From positions 62,001-126,000 of the forward strand of contig NZ_KB891907.1 of NCBI RefSeq assembly GCF_000373585.1: DNA of 64,000 nucleotides, given 5' to 3'. The DNA is from Streptomyces sp. MspMP-M5 (lineage in GTDB: Bacteria > Actinomycetota > Actinomycetes > Streptomycetales > Streptomycetaceae). The position numbers and the translations under genes are program-made. This document shows, piece by piece, positions 26,220-34,670 of this stretch (position 1 is the stretch's first letter; each line of letters opens with the position of its first letter). Below the pieces are notes generated by a model. It worked only from the letters and a program-made list of their open reading frames with translations. It did not search any database and was not told where the DNA came from.

Positions 26220-27537
26220 TGCTGCGGATCCAGCAGGCCGAACGGTCCGCTGTGCTGCTGGGGGACAGCGTGTACGCGTTGGTGTGGGATCCGGTCAAGC
26301 AGCGTCCGACGCTGAGGGTGTACGACCCGGGGTTCTACTTCCCGCAGTGGGACGACGACCAGGACCAGGACTTCCCGACGCGGGTGCATCTGGCGTGGGA
26401 GCTGCCGGAGGACCCGGAGGCGGGTCTGAAGGCGCGGGTTCGGCGGGTGACCTACGAGCTGGGGCCGATCTCCGAGGACGACGCGAGCGTGGTGCGGGAG
26501 TGCCCGTGGGAGCCGGGACGGCCGTCGCGGATGACGTGCTTTCTGACGGACTCGGAGTGGTTGCTGGAGGACCTTAAGCAAGGTGAGACGCTGGACCGGT
26601 TGCCGATGGGCACGGCCGCCTTCCGGGTACGGCCTGACGGCACGGAGCTGAACCGGCTGGACTTGTGGATCGACTTCGTGCCCGTCATCCACATCGCGAA
26701 CACGATCCCGCACGGCGGGGAGCACTGGGGGCAGTCGGTGATCGCGAAGGTGCTCCAGGGCCTGGATGAGCTGGCGGCCACCGATTCGGACAGCGCGGCT
26801 GCGTCGGCGACGACGGGGACGCCGATCATCGGGCTGGCGGGGACGCGGCTGCCGGTGGACCGCGCGACGGGTACGCCGGTGCAGCTGACGGTGGAGGCCG
26901 GCGCCGTGTGGCAGCTGGGGGACTCCGGGCGGATGGACGCCCTGGGCACCTCACCGCAGCTGGCCGAACTCCGCGCGCGGGTGGAGCGCCTGATGGACCG
27001 CATCGCGTCCAACTCGCCTGTCACGGCTGCCGGGTTGGGGACGCTGGACGCGTCTCAGGTGCCGTCGGGGTGCGCGCTGAAGCTGGCGCTCGGGCCGCTG
27101 GATGCGCTGGTGGGGTCGATGCGGCTGCCAAGAGGCGCAAGTATCAGCTGCTGTTGAAGGTGGTGCAGCGGCTGTACCAGGCGGGACGGGCGGAGGGGTG
27201 GCCGGCGGGGGAGTCGCTTTCCGCGCGGCTGGTGTGGGCGCCGCATACGCCGACGGATCGGGCGGCGGTGCTGGACGAGGTTGTCCAGGCGTACGGGGCT
27301 GGGGTGTTGTCGTTGGAGACTGCGGTGGGGAAGCTGATGGACGCGGGCTATCCGGTCAAGGATGCCGCCGGGGAGGTGGCGCGGATCCGTGAGGCTGCGG
27401 TGCAGAAGCAGCAGGCCGCGCCGGCGGCAATGCCAGGAGCAGTCAGCGAAGGCCATGGCCGAGGGACGGGCGGAACCGAGCGCAACGCTGATCGGGGGTC
27501 GGGTACGTTCGGGTTCGAAGCGTCGGCCGGGCGGTAG
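25932..27537 (+). pseudogene. Phage portal protein, frameshifted and fused to the caspase-STAND gene
   Basis: The portal starts in the caspase frame (LAAYKVLAAYDNNQAGQLA, LGDASKVVDTALGYLLGSEQ). It shifts near 26140 to the frame of 26177-27157 (QERLRQWATKELLMLRIQQAE, PHGGEHWGQSVIAKVLQGLDE, GTLDASQVPSGCALKLALGP). After GSMRL near 27120 it shifts again (YQLLLKVVQRLYQAG, VVQAYGAGVLSLETAVGKLMD). This order is that of an SPP1-type/actinophage portal of about 500 residues. Two frameshifts inactivate it. No terminase, scaffold or capsid gene is adjacent, so it is isolated phage debris joined by illegitimate recombination. Confidence 0.8.
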
Positions 27538-27866
27538 TAGCCGACGGCTGCGTTGCTGAACTGAGGTGGCGGATGCGGGGCCCTCTTCACTGCAGTCCTA
27601 TTTCAACCTGGCTGATTTGACGCGATATTGACGGGTCGGGAGATCATTGCCACAGCGCCACTGTGACGCAATGTGTTTGACTGGCGTGGAGTCGAACTCG
27701 ACGCTTGCCTCCGTGGAAGACCGGCGAGCGAATCTGTGGTTCCCGCGGCCTGGTCGACTGCGTTTGAGGGGCCCGGTCTGCTAGCGACAAAAGGGCAATG
27801 ATAGGTTACAGCCGGTCCGGTTCCGCGCCATACGAGCGTGCCAAGAGGCGTGCCAGGGGGTAGGCG
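27538..27866. other. Upstream region of the T7SS-type operon
   Basis: About 330 bases between the portal remnant and the WXG100-like gene. No gene was seen. The AT-richer segment around 27780-27820 (GACAAAAGGGCAATGATAGG) is the likely promoter and AGGGGGTAGGCG precedes ATG 27867. Confidence 0.45.
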
Positions 27867-28217
27867 ATGGCAATTTCTGACGGATTTCATGCTGACGTGG
27901 ACGAGCTTGGGGGACTGTCCCGGAAGCTGCTGCAGAGCGCCGAGTCTATGAGTCGAGCGTCACGGAGTCTGCAGCAAGCAAGCGTCAACGACCTTGGTAA
28001 TGCGGACATTGATGAAAGTGCGTCCGACTTCAGAGACTCATGGGATTACGGTATCGGCCAGATCGTCAAGACGCAGTTGGCGCTTCATCAGGGCCTGGAA
28101 GCGACGGCGCGGGCTTACCACGAGACGGACACCGCTATTCAGGAGGCGCTGTCGAAGGGCCAGAGAGCCGATACGTCGGGTGGCGGTAAGGGCGGCGCCA
28201 AGTCTCCCTTTGGGTAA
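27867..28217 (+). CDS. WXG100/ESX-like small protein
   Basis: A 116-residue helical protein without a signal peptide. Two long helices flank a DFRDSWDYG turn with W59, similar to WXG100 and related ESX substrate partners that form helical hairpins for type VII secretion. The motif is SWD rather than the canonical WxG, so it belongs to the wider family. The C-terminus is Gly/Lys-rich and ends SPFG. It is the first gene of a four-gene operon; the next start is 41 bases downstream. Likely a secreted partner of the 28259 product. Confidence 0.65.
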   Translation: MAISDGFHADVDELGGLSRKLLQSAESMSRASRSLQQASVNDLGNADIDESASDFRDSWDYGIGQIVKTQLALHQGLEATARAYHETDTAIQEALSKGQRADTSGGGKGGAKSPFG

Positions 28218-28258
28218 GTGAGTGCGAGCATCTGTAGTGGTCGGGGGAGCGATAGACG

Positions 28259-29458
28259 ATGTCATTGGCTGAGCAGCTTTGGGGATACGGCGGCGGCGAC
28301 CCGTACGAGAACAATGGAAGTTTTCCGGGGCTGCAATTCAATCCGGCCCCTGGGAGGGTTCAGGCCGTTCAGGATGTCCTCGACGACCTGGGACGGGCCA
28401 ACAAGGACATCCGTTCAGCCATGGACGTCGTGCTGGGTATCCACAACGGCAGCTCCTGGACTGGCGAGGCTGCCGAAGGATTCCGCGAGAAGACTGCCTG
28501 TCTTCCCGGGATGCTGGCCACCGCGGGTCTGAGTTTCCAGAAGGCCACCGAAGCCCTGACGGTGTGGCACTCGCAGCTGGAGACCATGCAGTCACGGGCC
28601 GGCCAGCACGAGAAGGCTGCCAAGGCGGCGCGGGAGCGGGCCGACCGAGCGTCTAAGAACCCCAACCTGGGCCTGCTCGGCGACGGTTCACTCAACCTCT
28701 CGGAGCTGGTCAGCGACGAGCAGATCGAGCGGCACAACCGCGCCGTGGAAGAACTCAACGCCGCCAACGCCGAACTCGAAGGCATCATTTCCCGCGCCAA
28801 CGGGATCCGAACGCAGCACGAGGAACTCGCCGGCACGGTGGCCGCCGTGCTGAAAGATGCCGGAGAGCAGGCGCCGGACGCCCCGGGGCTGCTGGACAGC
28901 CTCAAGAACCTGGCCATGAGCGTTCTGACGTTCCAGAACGAACTGGCCAACTGGGTCAAGGAGCACGCCAACGCCATCGCCGCCATCGGCGACGTGCTGT
29001 CGCTGGTGAGCACGACGATCGGCACCATCGGACTGGCCTGCGACATGGTCGGTCTCGGCATTGTCGGCGGTCCGCTCGGAGGTATAGCGGCGGTGTTCTC
29101 CGGTGGCGCCCTGGTAGCGCATGGCGCGGCCAAGCTGGCGGGGGCGGACGTTTCGGCCGCGACCCTTGGGTGGGACGGGCTGGGGATAATCAGTGGGGGC
29201 GTGGGAAGCGCCGCACTCGAAGACGGCGGGAAGCTGCTGACAAAGATCCCGAAAATCATCGGCGCAGAGCGTGGTGTGACGGGGACAGGGACGGTCCAGA
29301 CAATCCTGGGCCTGATGGGGGACGACAGCGTGCTGAAGCACTTCGCCCCCCAGGACGACATACAACGGCAGATGAGCATCGGAGGCACCGTGCCGCTTTT
29401 CCTTGCCCTCAAGAACGCCTGGGACTCGGGTAGCGAGAAGGACAGGAGCGCCCAGTGA
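28259..29458 (+). CDS. T7SS-secreted-like protein with N-terminal WxG module
   Basis: A 399-residue protein. The N-terminal 100 residues (VQDVLDDLGRANKDIRSAM, then SSWTG with W67 and G69) resemble the putative T7SS secretion-signal domain of actinobacterial toxins. Residues 105-220 are coiled-coil (ARERADRASKNPNL, HNRAVEELNAANAELEG). Residues 240-300 are hydrophobic, Gly-rich and helix-hairpin-like (VLSLVSTTIGTIGLACDMVGLGI), as in pore-forming or membrane-inserting domains. No catalytic toxin domain is seen and no obvious immunity gene except the overlapping membrane protein. It overlaps the next gene by 4 bases (GTGA). Confidence 0.7.
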   Translation: MSLAEQLWGYGGGDPYENNGSFPGLQFNPAPGRVQAVQDVLDDLGRANKDIRSAMDVVLGIHNGSSWTGEAAEGFREKTACLPGMLATAGLSFQKATEALTVWHSQLETMQSRAGQHEKAAKAARERADRASKNPNLGLLGDGSLNLSELVSDEQIERHNRAVEELNAANAELEGIISRANGIRTQHEELAGTVAAVLKDAGEQAPDAPGLLDSLKNLAMSVLTFQNELANWVKEHANAIAAIGDVLSLVSTTIGTIGLACDMVGLGIVGGPLGGIAAVFSGGALVAHGAAKLAGADVSAATLGWDGLGIISGGVGSAALEDGGKLLTKIPKIIGAERGVTGTGTVQTILGLMGDDSVLKHFAPQDDIQRQMSIGGTVPLFLALKNAWDSGSEKDRSAQ

Positions 29459-30096
29459 GGGGGAGTCTCTGGCCGGTTCTGTGCGTGCTGCTGCTGATGG
29501 GCATGGTGGCTCTGATCACGTCACTGGTGAACCGGACACCGGCGACGACTGCCCGGAAGCGGACGGAGGTCCGCGTTCCCGAGCCTGCCAGCGGGCGGGA
29601 GTACGCCGTCTGGCTGGCACGTCAACAGGGCTATGACCTCTCGCATCGTGTGGGCGGCAGAACTTCCCTGTACCTCGTCTTCCGACCCTCGCCCCGCTAT
29701 TGGCCGCCGAAGCTGGGCGGTCCCGTGGGGGGTGTCGCCCTGCCGGCAGGGTATCCGCCGCCGTCTCCCGAGGAACTGCGGGGCATCCGGGGGGAGATCC
29801 GGCGAACCGAGAACCTCAGTACCGGACTTTTCCTGGCGAACTTCGGGTTGTCCGCCGGGGTGGTGTACGGGTTTGAGGCCGTACACCGGTGGCACGCCGG
29901 CACCGAGGCGAAGGCCGCGCTGGTGATCGCGGCAGTGACTGCGGTGATGGCGATTCTGGCCACGCTCAAGCTCTTGAAGGATCGACGCCGGCGGCGTCTT
30001 AAGTTCGACTTCTCGACTCCTCCGGACTCTCCGCCGGACTCAGAACTGGGCGGCATGCCGCCTTCTGGTAATTGGAGTGAAGGACCCAGGCAGTGA
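29455..30096 (+). CDS. Membrane protein of the T7SS-type operon
   Basis: A 213-residue protein with an N-terminal transmembrane segment (residues 5-24, WPVLCVLLLMGMVALIT) and a pair near residues 128-170 (LFLANFGLSAGVVYGFEA and ALVIAAVTAVMAILATL), with basic RRRRR after the last. The loop contains a Pro-rich stretch. GTG at 29455 overlaps the upstream stop; the next gene overlaps its stop too. It could be an immunity or anchoring protein for the 28259 product; this is inference from position. Confidence 0.65.
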   Translation: MRGSLWPVLCVLLLMGMVALITSLVNRTPATTARKRTEVRVPEPASGREYAVWLARQQGYDLSHRVGGRTSLYLVFRPSPRYWPPKLGGPVGGVALPAGYPPPSPEELRGIRGEIRRTENLSTGLFLANFGLSAGVVYGFEAVHRWHAGTEAKAALVIAAVTAVMAILATLKLLKDRRRRRLKFDFSTPPDSPPDSELGGMPPSGNWSEGPRQ

Positions 30097-30791
30097 ACAT
30101 CACTTTTGACGTCCCGCCGTTCTTCCGTGAGATGGCACCGGTGGAAAGCGCGGAGGAGGCCCGGGCCGTGGTGGCCGAGCGGCTGGCGGGAAAACTCGGG
30201 GAGACGCGTGCGGAGGTCTTCGAAGAGTTGTCTTCCGCCTACGCTCTGGCTTCATCCCTCCGTGAGGAGTCCGGCATCGTCTATGCGGCGAACTGCTTTG
30301 GCACGGTCAACGCAGAGGTGTCGGCCGGGACGTTGACGGTGGCCACGAATCCGCTTGTGTACACCGATCCCGGTCTCGCTGTTGGCGGTATCGCGCGCAT
30401 TGCCGCCGAACGCGGTGGTGAGGATGTCGCCGCCGAAGTGCTCGACCTTCCGTGCGGGCCGGTGGCGGTGACCGTGCGGCAGGCGGTGACGATGTCCATC
30501 CCGGCGGAGTTCGCTGAGTCGGGGGAGGACACCCCGGTCGAGACGGCTCAACTTCAGGCTTACCTGGCCGTGCCAGGGGGCCAGGAGCTCATCACCGTCA
30601 CCTTCGCCACGCCGAGCATCCGGCACTGGCCGCAGTACTGCGAGATCATGGTCGAGTTCCTGCACAGCATCCGCCTGACGCCGACCGAGGACGATACGGA
30701 ACGACAACCCCCCGTCACCGTCCCCTCCACGGTGTCGCCGGCGGCCCCAGAGTCTTCCCGAGGGGCCGGTGGGCCCACCCCCTTTGGGTGA
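30093..30791 (+). CDS. Unknown protein, last gene of the T7SS-type operon
   Basis: A 232-residue soluble protein. Alternating beta-rich stretches (SGIVYAANCFGTVNAEVSAG, GPVAVTVRQAVTMSIPAEF, QELITVTFATPS) suggest an alpha/beta sandwich; I recognise no family. The C-terminus is a Pro/Thr/Ser-rich tail ending TPFG, echoing the SPFG end of the first gene in the operon. GTG at 30093 overlaps the preceding stop by 4 bases. Cytoplasmic chaperone or immunity function is possible but unsupported. Confidence 0.6.
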   Translation: MNITFDVPPFFREMAPVESAEEARAVVAERLAGKLGETRAEVFEELSSAYALASSLREESGIVYAANCFGTVNAEVSAGTLTVATNPLVYTDPGLAVGGIARIAAERGGEDVAAEVLDLPCGPVAVTVRQAVTMSIPAEFAESGEDTPVETAQLQAYLAVPGGQELITVTFATPSIRHWPQYCEIMVEFLHSIRLTPTEDDTERQPPVTVPSTVSPAAPESSRGAGGPTPFG

Positions 30792-30932
30792 CCGTGAGTA
30801 CACGTCAAGTGCGAGGGCAGGCGGCCTGCTGATCATCCACCAGCCGCCCCGTCAGGCCGGCACGTCCTGACGGCAATCGCGGACCGGTTCGTAAGAGGTT
30901 GTTGTACTTGGCGGGCTCGGTAGCCTTCGACC

Positions 30933-31250
30933 GTGACGATCACGGAGCGTCTCGTCCCGGATGGGTTATGGGAGTTGTTCCAGCGGGTGGTGCCGGTGGC
31001 ACCTACACGTCCGTAAGGCGGTGGCTGACGACGCTACGGTGACCGGGAGCTGCTGGCCGCCATCTTGTTCGTGGCCACCTCCGGGTGCACCTGGCGGCAG
31101 GTCCCGGAGATGTTCGGCCCGTCCTGGTCGACGGTGTACCGGCGCTTCGGCGAGTGGGGCCAGGCCCGGGTGTGGGCCAAGCTCTACCGCCTGGTGCTCG
31201 ACGAGCTAGGCCAGCCGGTATCGCCTCCCTGGGGGGCGATGTGTTGGTGA
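30933..31250 (+). pseudogene. IS5-type transposase fragment with two nonsense codons
   Basis: One continuous frame reads VTITERLVPDGLWELFQRVVPVAPTRP, then TAA at 31014-31016 and TGA at 31026-31028, then RYGDRELLAAILFVATSGCTWRQVPEMFGPSWSTVYRRFGEWG to LVLDELG. The two codons replace what would be Gln or Trp/Arg. After LVLDELG the family catalytic part is lost. GTG start at 30933. No terminal repeats were identified. Confidence 0.8.
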
Positions 31251-31604
31251 CCCGTTGGAGGTCAGAACCCCAACACGATGACGAAAACGGGGGCCTGGCG
31301 GGCGGCACCGGCCAAAGTTCGTTCCGTCGAAGCCTCCTGTTGCATGCCGGAGTCGGCACAACATCCCTCTCGACAAGGCGAAAACCATCTATACGGCCGG
31401 TTTGTTCTTGATCCGTTACGGTTTTGTGGCCGTCGATGAGGCAACCGTGACCAGCCGCATAGGGGAACAACAAGCACCTGCAGCATAAGTGACCTATGGG
31501 CCTAATTGACCGGTTGGGTGTTGTGTCTGATTCGCCTACGGTCGTGTTTGCTCGGCTGCCGCCGAGTCTCGCGGAGTCCGATCGGCGAAAGGGGAACCGC
31601 CGCC
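31251..31604. other. Intergenic region downstream of an IS fragment
   Basis: About 350 bases, probably decayed IS DNA in its first half. AT-rich parts lie near 31380-31440 and around 31530-31560. No gene is recognised. Confidence 0.4.
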
Positions 31605-31718
31605 ATGGCAGACGAGTTGGCCGCGGTGGCGGTACCTGGGATCAGGCATCGGGCCGAGGCCCTGGAGACGATCGGCGCCCTCGCGCTGCTATCCCTCGCG
31701 AAGGGGGTACTGGCGTAA
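31605..31718 (+). CDS. Mini-ORF translationally coupled to a lipoprotein gene
   Basis: A 37-residue frame (ATG 31605, AAAGGGGA upstream) of amphipathic character with a C-terminal hydrophobic half (LETIGALALLSLAKGVLA). Its TAA overlaps the ATG of the lipoprotein gene at 31718 (TAATG). The ribosome site and overlap argue that it is translated, as a small peptide or as a coupling leader. No family recognised. Confidence 0.45.
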   Translation: MADELAAVAVPGIRHRAEALETIGALALLSLAKGVLA

Positions 31719-32110
31719 TGAAGCGCATCCTGCCCATTCTCTTTCTGACTGCTGCGGTTCTGCACACAGGTTGTGATTTCGTCGGCGATGCCCGTCCATC
31801 GGGCCCACCGACCGCTACCGCAACCCCCTCACGCTCCGGCACGGAACTAGCCGACCGCTACCGCAAGGCTGGAGGGGACGCCGACGTCTACGGCATCCAC
31901 CATGCGAAGAACGACAAGGGTGTCCTTGTGCTGAGCGTGTGGACCCACAAGAAGGCCGGCTACGAGAACGTCGACGACTTCGCCACCGAACTGACGTCTT
32001 CCCTCACCCGGGAAGGCGTCCGCTTCGGTCAGGGCTACGTACTCAACGTGTACGGCCCTGACGGAGTACGACTGCACAACCTTGACACCACTCCGGAGCA
32101 CAACCCTTGA
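31718..32110 (+). CDS. Secreted lipoprotein of unknown function
   Basis: A 130-residue protein with a type II signal peptide: basic MKR, hydrophobic ILPILFLTAAV, and a lipobox-like HTGC with C19 predicted to be lipidated. The mature part begins with a Pro/Thr/Ser linker, then a small alpha/beta domain (GTELADRYRKAGGDADVYGI, VLVLSVWTHKKAG, ELTSSLTREG). It would be anchored outside the membrane. ATG at 31718 has AAGGGGG upstream and overlaps the mini-ORF stop. Function unknown. Confidence 0.75.
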   Translation: MKRILPILFLTAAVLHTGCDFVGDARPSGPPTATATPSRSGTELADRYRKAGGDADVYGIHHAKNDKGVLVLSVWTHKKAGYENVDDFATELTSSLTREGVRFGQGYVLNVYGPDGVRLHNLDTTPEHNP

Positions 32111-32244
32111 TGCCCAAGCACGTGACCAGAGCCCTTCTGGCCACTATTTCTGCCGGCGCCTGAACAGCACGCTGAGCACCGAACCGGCGACGATGACGGC
32201 CACCTTCAGCAACGACACCACCAAGACCGCGACTGTGGGCAGGA

Positions 32245-32272
32245 CTGTTGCAAAGTCTGGACTTTGCAACAG
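32245..32272. repeat. Perfect 13-bp inverted repeat resembling abutted IS6-type ends
   Basis: CTGTTGCAAAGTC (32245-32257), two bases, then its exact reverse complement (32260-32272). Each half matches the CTGTTGCAAA core of IS6/IS26-family terminal repeats, including a preceding GG on both sides. The hairpin could also work as a terminator for the lipoprotein gene. No 8-bp target duplication is visible. Confidence 0.6.
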
Positions 32273-32380
32273 CCCTGTCTGTGTGGGCGCGCTGCGGCTT
32301 TTCCGTGCGTATCAGGCGTGATGGTTGCGGTGTCCAATTCGCGCAGGTGCCTCGGGCGTCTGCTGTGACAGGAGATGGCT

Positions 32381-32653
32381 ATGCGTGTTTCTCGTTTTGC
32401 CACCACGTTGGGCGTGGCGGTCGTCGTGATGCTGGGCGGTGCCGGAGTCGCCGACGCCGCCGCGGCGGGTGTGGCCGTATCGCATCCTCGCGATGGCTGG
32501 CACCGCCACCACTCGGGGTGGCACCACCGCCACGGGTGGGACCGCCACCACGCGGGGTGGCACCACCACGACGGGTGGGACCGGGACCAGGGGCGGTATC
32601 ACCACCAGGGTTGGGACCGCGACCGCAACCACTGCGACCGGGACGGTCGCTGA
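32381..32653 (+). CDS. Secreted His/Trp-repeat peptide
   Basis: A 90-residue protein with an N-terminal signal peptide (hydrophobic residues 9-22, likely cleavage after ADA near residue 26-28). The mature part carries six repeats of the type HHxGW (GW at 39-40, 46-47, 52-53, 59-60, 65-66, 77-78) separated by Asp/Arg, with about 15 His in about 60 residues and one Cys near the end. Such sequences bind Ni, Cu or Zn; the exact role is unknown. ATG at 32381 has GGAG 6 bases upstream. A perfect terminator follows. Confidence 0.7.
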   Translation: MRVSRFATTLGVAVVVMLGGAGVADAAAAGVAVSHPRDGWHRHHSGWHHRHGWDRHHAGWHHHDGWDRDQGRYHHQGWDRDRNHCDRDGR

Positions 32654-32664
32654 CTCAGCGTGGT

Positions 32665-32701
32665 CCTCGGGCGTCCCCTCTGCTGTGGGAGGCGCCCGAG
32701 G
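32665..32701 (+). terminator. Hairpin after the His-rich peptide gene
   Basis: CCTCGGGCG (32665-32673) pairs with CGCCCGAGG (32693-32701), extended inside by TCCC/GGGA, 12 bases after the stop. It supports a monocistronic His-rich gene. Confidence 0.75.
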
Positions 32702-33042
32702 CGTGAGCGCCGCAGGTCCAGCGCGCCGATCGCGCATCGGCGGCATGACAGCTACCCGGCTGCTGGGCGGGTGTCCGTCACAACCTCGGCACGGGCCCGG
32801 TTGTTGCCGGCCGCGACCAGAGCCGTGCGCAGCCGGCCACCCGCACCGCATCACCCCTCGTACGCCAGCGTTTTGATCGATCCGCACCATCCGCCCCTCC
32901 GGGGGTTAACGCGTCACGCGCGGGCCGTGGCGTTCCTGCATCTCAGAGTCAGGGGTAACCACCCGCCGCGCCGACACCTCTCCCCGGCAGGAGAGGGGCC
33001 AGGACTCGTGCGGGCGGGGTGCGGCCGGCGTGTGCCCGGGCC
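32702..33042. other. Intergenic region, no gene recognised
   Basis: About 340 bases between convergent genes. Overlapping high-GC frames exist but none has a domain or convincing start. Confidence 0.35.
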
Positions 33043-33609
33043 CTATGCATCTCGGCCTGCGGCTCCACCGTCGTGGGTGGCGCTGAGGCACGCGATCATG
33101 TCGGCGAGCCGGTGCAACTCGCCGGCGATGCCGCCGTAGTCGGCCCCCGGAGCGCCGACGGCGTTCATCGCGACGTCCTGGGCGGCACGGGCAAGCCGGG
33201 AGGCGATCAGGGTGATGCCCGCGCGGCCGACACGGTTGCCGCCCGTGTACGCGGCCAGTGCGGCTGCTTTGAACAGTTGCCTGGCCAGGCCGGCCTTCAG
33301 GCCGAGCGCCGCCATGTACAGGGCGTCACGCTGGGAGCCGCAGGGCACCACGGCACCGCCCAGGCCCTGCCCGTAGCCCTGAAGGACACTGCGCAGCATG
33401 CCGGGCTGCTGCCCGGGATCGATACCGAAGAGCATCGCCTCCGAGATGCCATGCAGCACCCCGGCGAGTTCCTCGGGCGGCATCTGGTAGGCGCGGCGCC
33501 CCTGTGCCGACTTGTCGATGGTGAGCCGCGCGCCGAGGGCCTCGATCGCGCGGCGCGTCTGCGTGGCCCGGGGGACCGGCACAGCTGTGATCTTCGGGAA
33601 TTCGTCCAT
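33043..33609 (-). CDS. Conserved-looking hypothetical protein
   Basis: A 188-residue soluble, mostly helical protein. PGQQPGMLRSVLQGYGQGLG and DALYMAALGLKAGLARQLFKAAALAAYTGGN suggest two amphipathic helix pairs. I do not recognise a family. ATG at 33609 is favoured; GTG at 33618 adds three residues. Neither has a strong ribosome site. Codon usage is typical of the genus, so it looks real. Its neighbours are broken mobile-element genes. Confidence 0.55.
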   Translation of the reverse strand: MDEFPKITAVPVPRATQTRRAIEALGARLTIDKSAQGRRAYQMPPEELAGVLHGISEAMLFGIDPGQQPGMLRSVLQGYGQGLGGAVVPCGSQRDALYMAALGLKAGLARQLFKAAALAAYTGGNRVGRAGITLIASRLARAAQDVAMNAVGAPGADYGGIAGELHRLADMIACLSATHDGGAAGRDA

Positions 33610-33716
33610 GCACCGCACAACGATTCAAACGCCCGCAGCGACAATAAAGGGCGCCCGCACCGGACGCTCCCTTCACCGTCGGCACTCGCGGTCACTCCGC
33701 ACGATCGGATGCGGTG

Positions 33717-33820
33717 ATGGCGACCAGGGCCGACGGCCTCACCCTCGACACCGACCCGCGTGCATCGACCTCGACCGCGTGCACCACTGGCTTTCCACTG
33801 TGGGGGTGATCGATGAGTAG
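33717..33820 (+). pseudogene. N-terminal scrap of a GNAT-type acetyltransferase
   Basis: ATG-led sequence reads DGLTLDTDP and, after one missing base, DLDRVHHWLST, the opening of a common Streptomyces GNAT acetyltransferase. It then stops at 33820. Only about 30 codons remain. Weakly supported because it is short. Confidence 0.45.
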
Positions 33821-33872
33821 GGTGGTGATCTGTTGCTGGCTGATTCCGGCCTTTACCAGGCGGATGTGATGC

Positions 33873-34640
33873 GTGGGTTACAGCTCCTGCCCGGCGGTTC
33901 CGCCGGGCCGCCGACGACCGGCTTCGAGGTCTCCTAGGTCGCCCCGGACGGGGCCGGAGCTACGGCGTCCCCTGGCGGAGGCGTGGGCGGTGCCGTTCGC
34001 GCAGGTCGCTCCTGCACGTGCCTTCGCCTCGAATCGAAATCAGCGCAACCTGTCGGGCCTGTGGTGGTCCGCCACCGTCGGCGGGCACGTCGGGTACGAA
34101 TCCTGGCTGGAGCACGACCAGTTGATGCTGCTGGGCTTCGATCCGGCGGTGGTGGGCATCTGCTCGCAGCCCTTCTGGCTGTTCTGGGCGGCGAACGATC
34201 GGCCGGGGTGGCACGCGCCGGATTATTTCGCCCGCCGCGCGGACGGCACGGCGCTGGTGGTCGTCTGCCGCCCGGTCGAACGGCGCCGCCCCCGGGTTGG
34301 GCGAAGTTCGAGGCGACTCGGGCGGCCTGCGCGGAGGTGGGGTGGGAGTTCGAGTTGCTGGGAGCCCCGGATGCGGTCCGTGTGCGGAACGTCCGGTGGC
34401 TGGTGGGCTACCAGCATCCCCACCATCGGGCGAAGCGGTCGCTTCGCGGCTGCGGGAGATATTCGCCGAGCCGGGGCCACTGTTGGATTGCGCCGCGGGG
34501 GTGGGCGAACTGCTGGCAGGGCTGCCGGTGTTGTTCCCCCCTTCGTGGGGTCGGTGCGCGGGCAGCCCTCCGTCCGGATGAACCTGCACCAAATTCACGG
34601 TCACCGTCCTGTTGGTGGGTACTTCGACCACGTCCCTGTT
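33873..34640 (+). pseudogene. TnsA-like heteromeric transposase endonuclease subunit, frameshifted
   Basis: The first frame has SGLWWSATVGGHVGYESWLEHD, then ICSQPFWLFW, HAPDYFARRADGTALVVVC, typical of actinobacterial TnsA-like endonucleases (catalytic Glu and Asp in YESWLEHD and APDYF). Near 34290 it shifts to the next frame (EVGWEFELLGAPDAVRVRNVRWLVGYQHP) and near 34430 again (SRLREIFAEPGPLLDCAAGVGELLAGLP). At least two frameshifts inactivate it. Partners TnsB/TnsC, expected downstream in Tn7-like elements, are absent. It is a relic of such an element. Confidence 0.75.
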
Positions 34641-34670
34641 CGACATCGATCGCAGTGGAGGTCCGTCACG

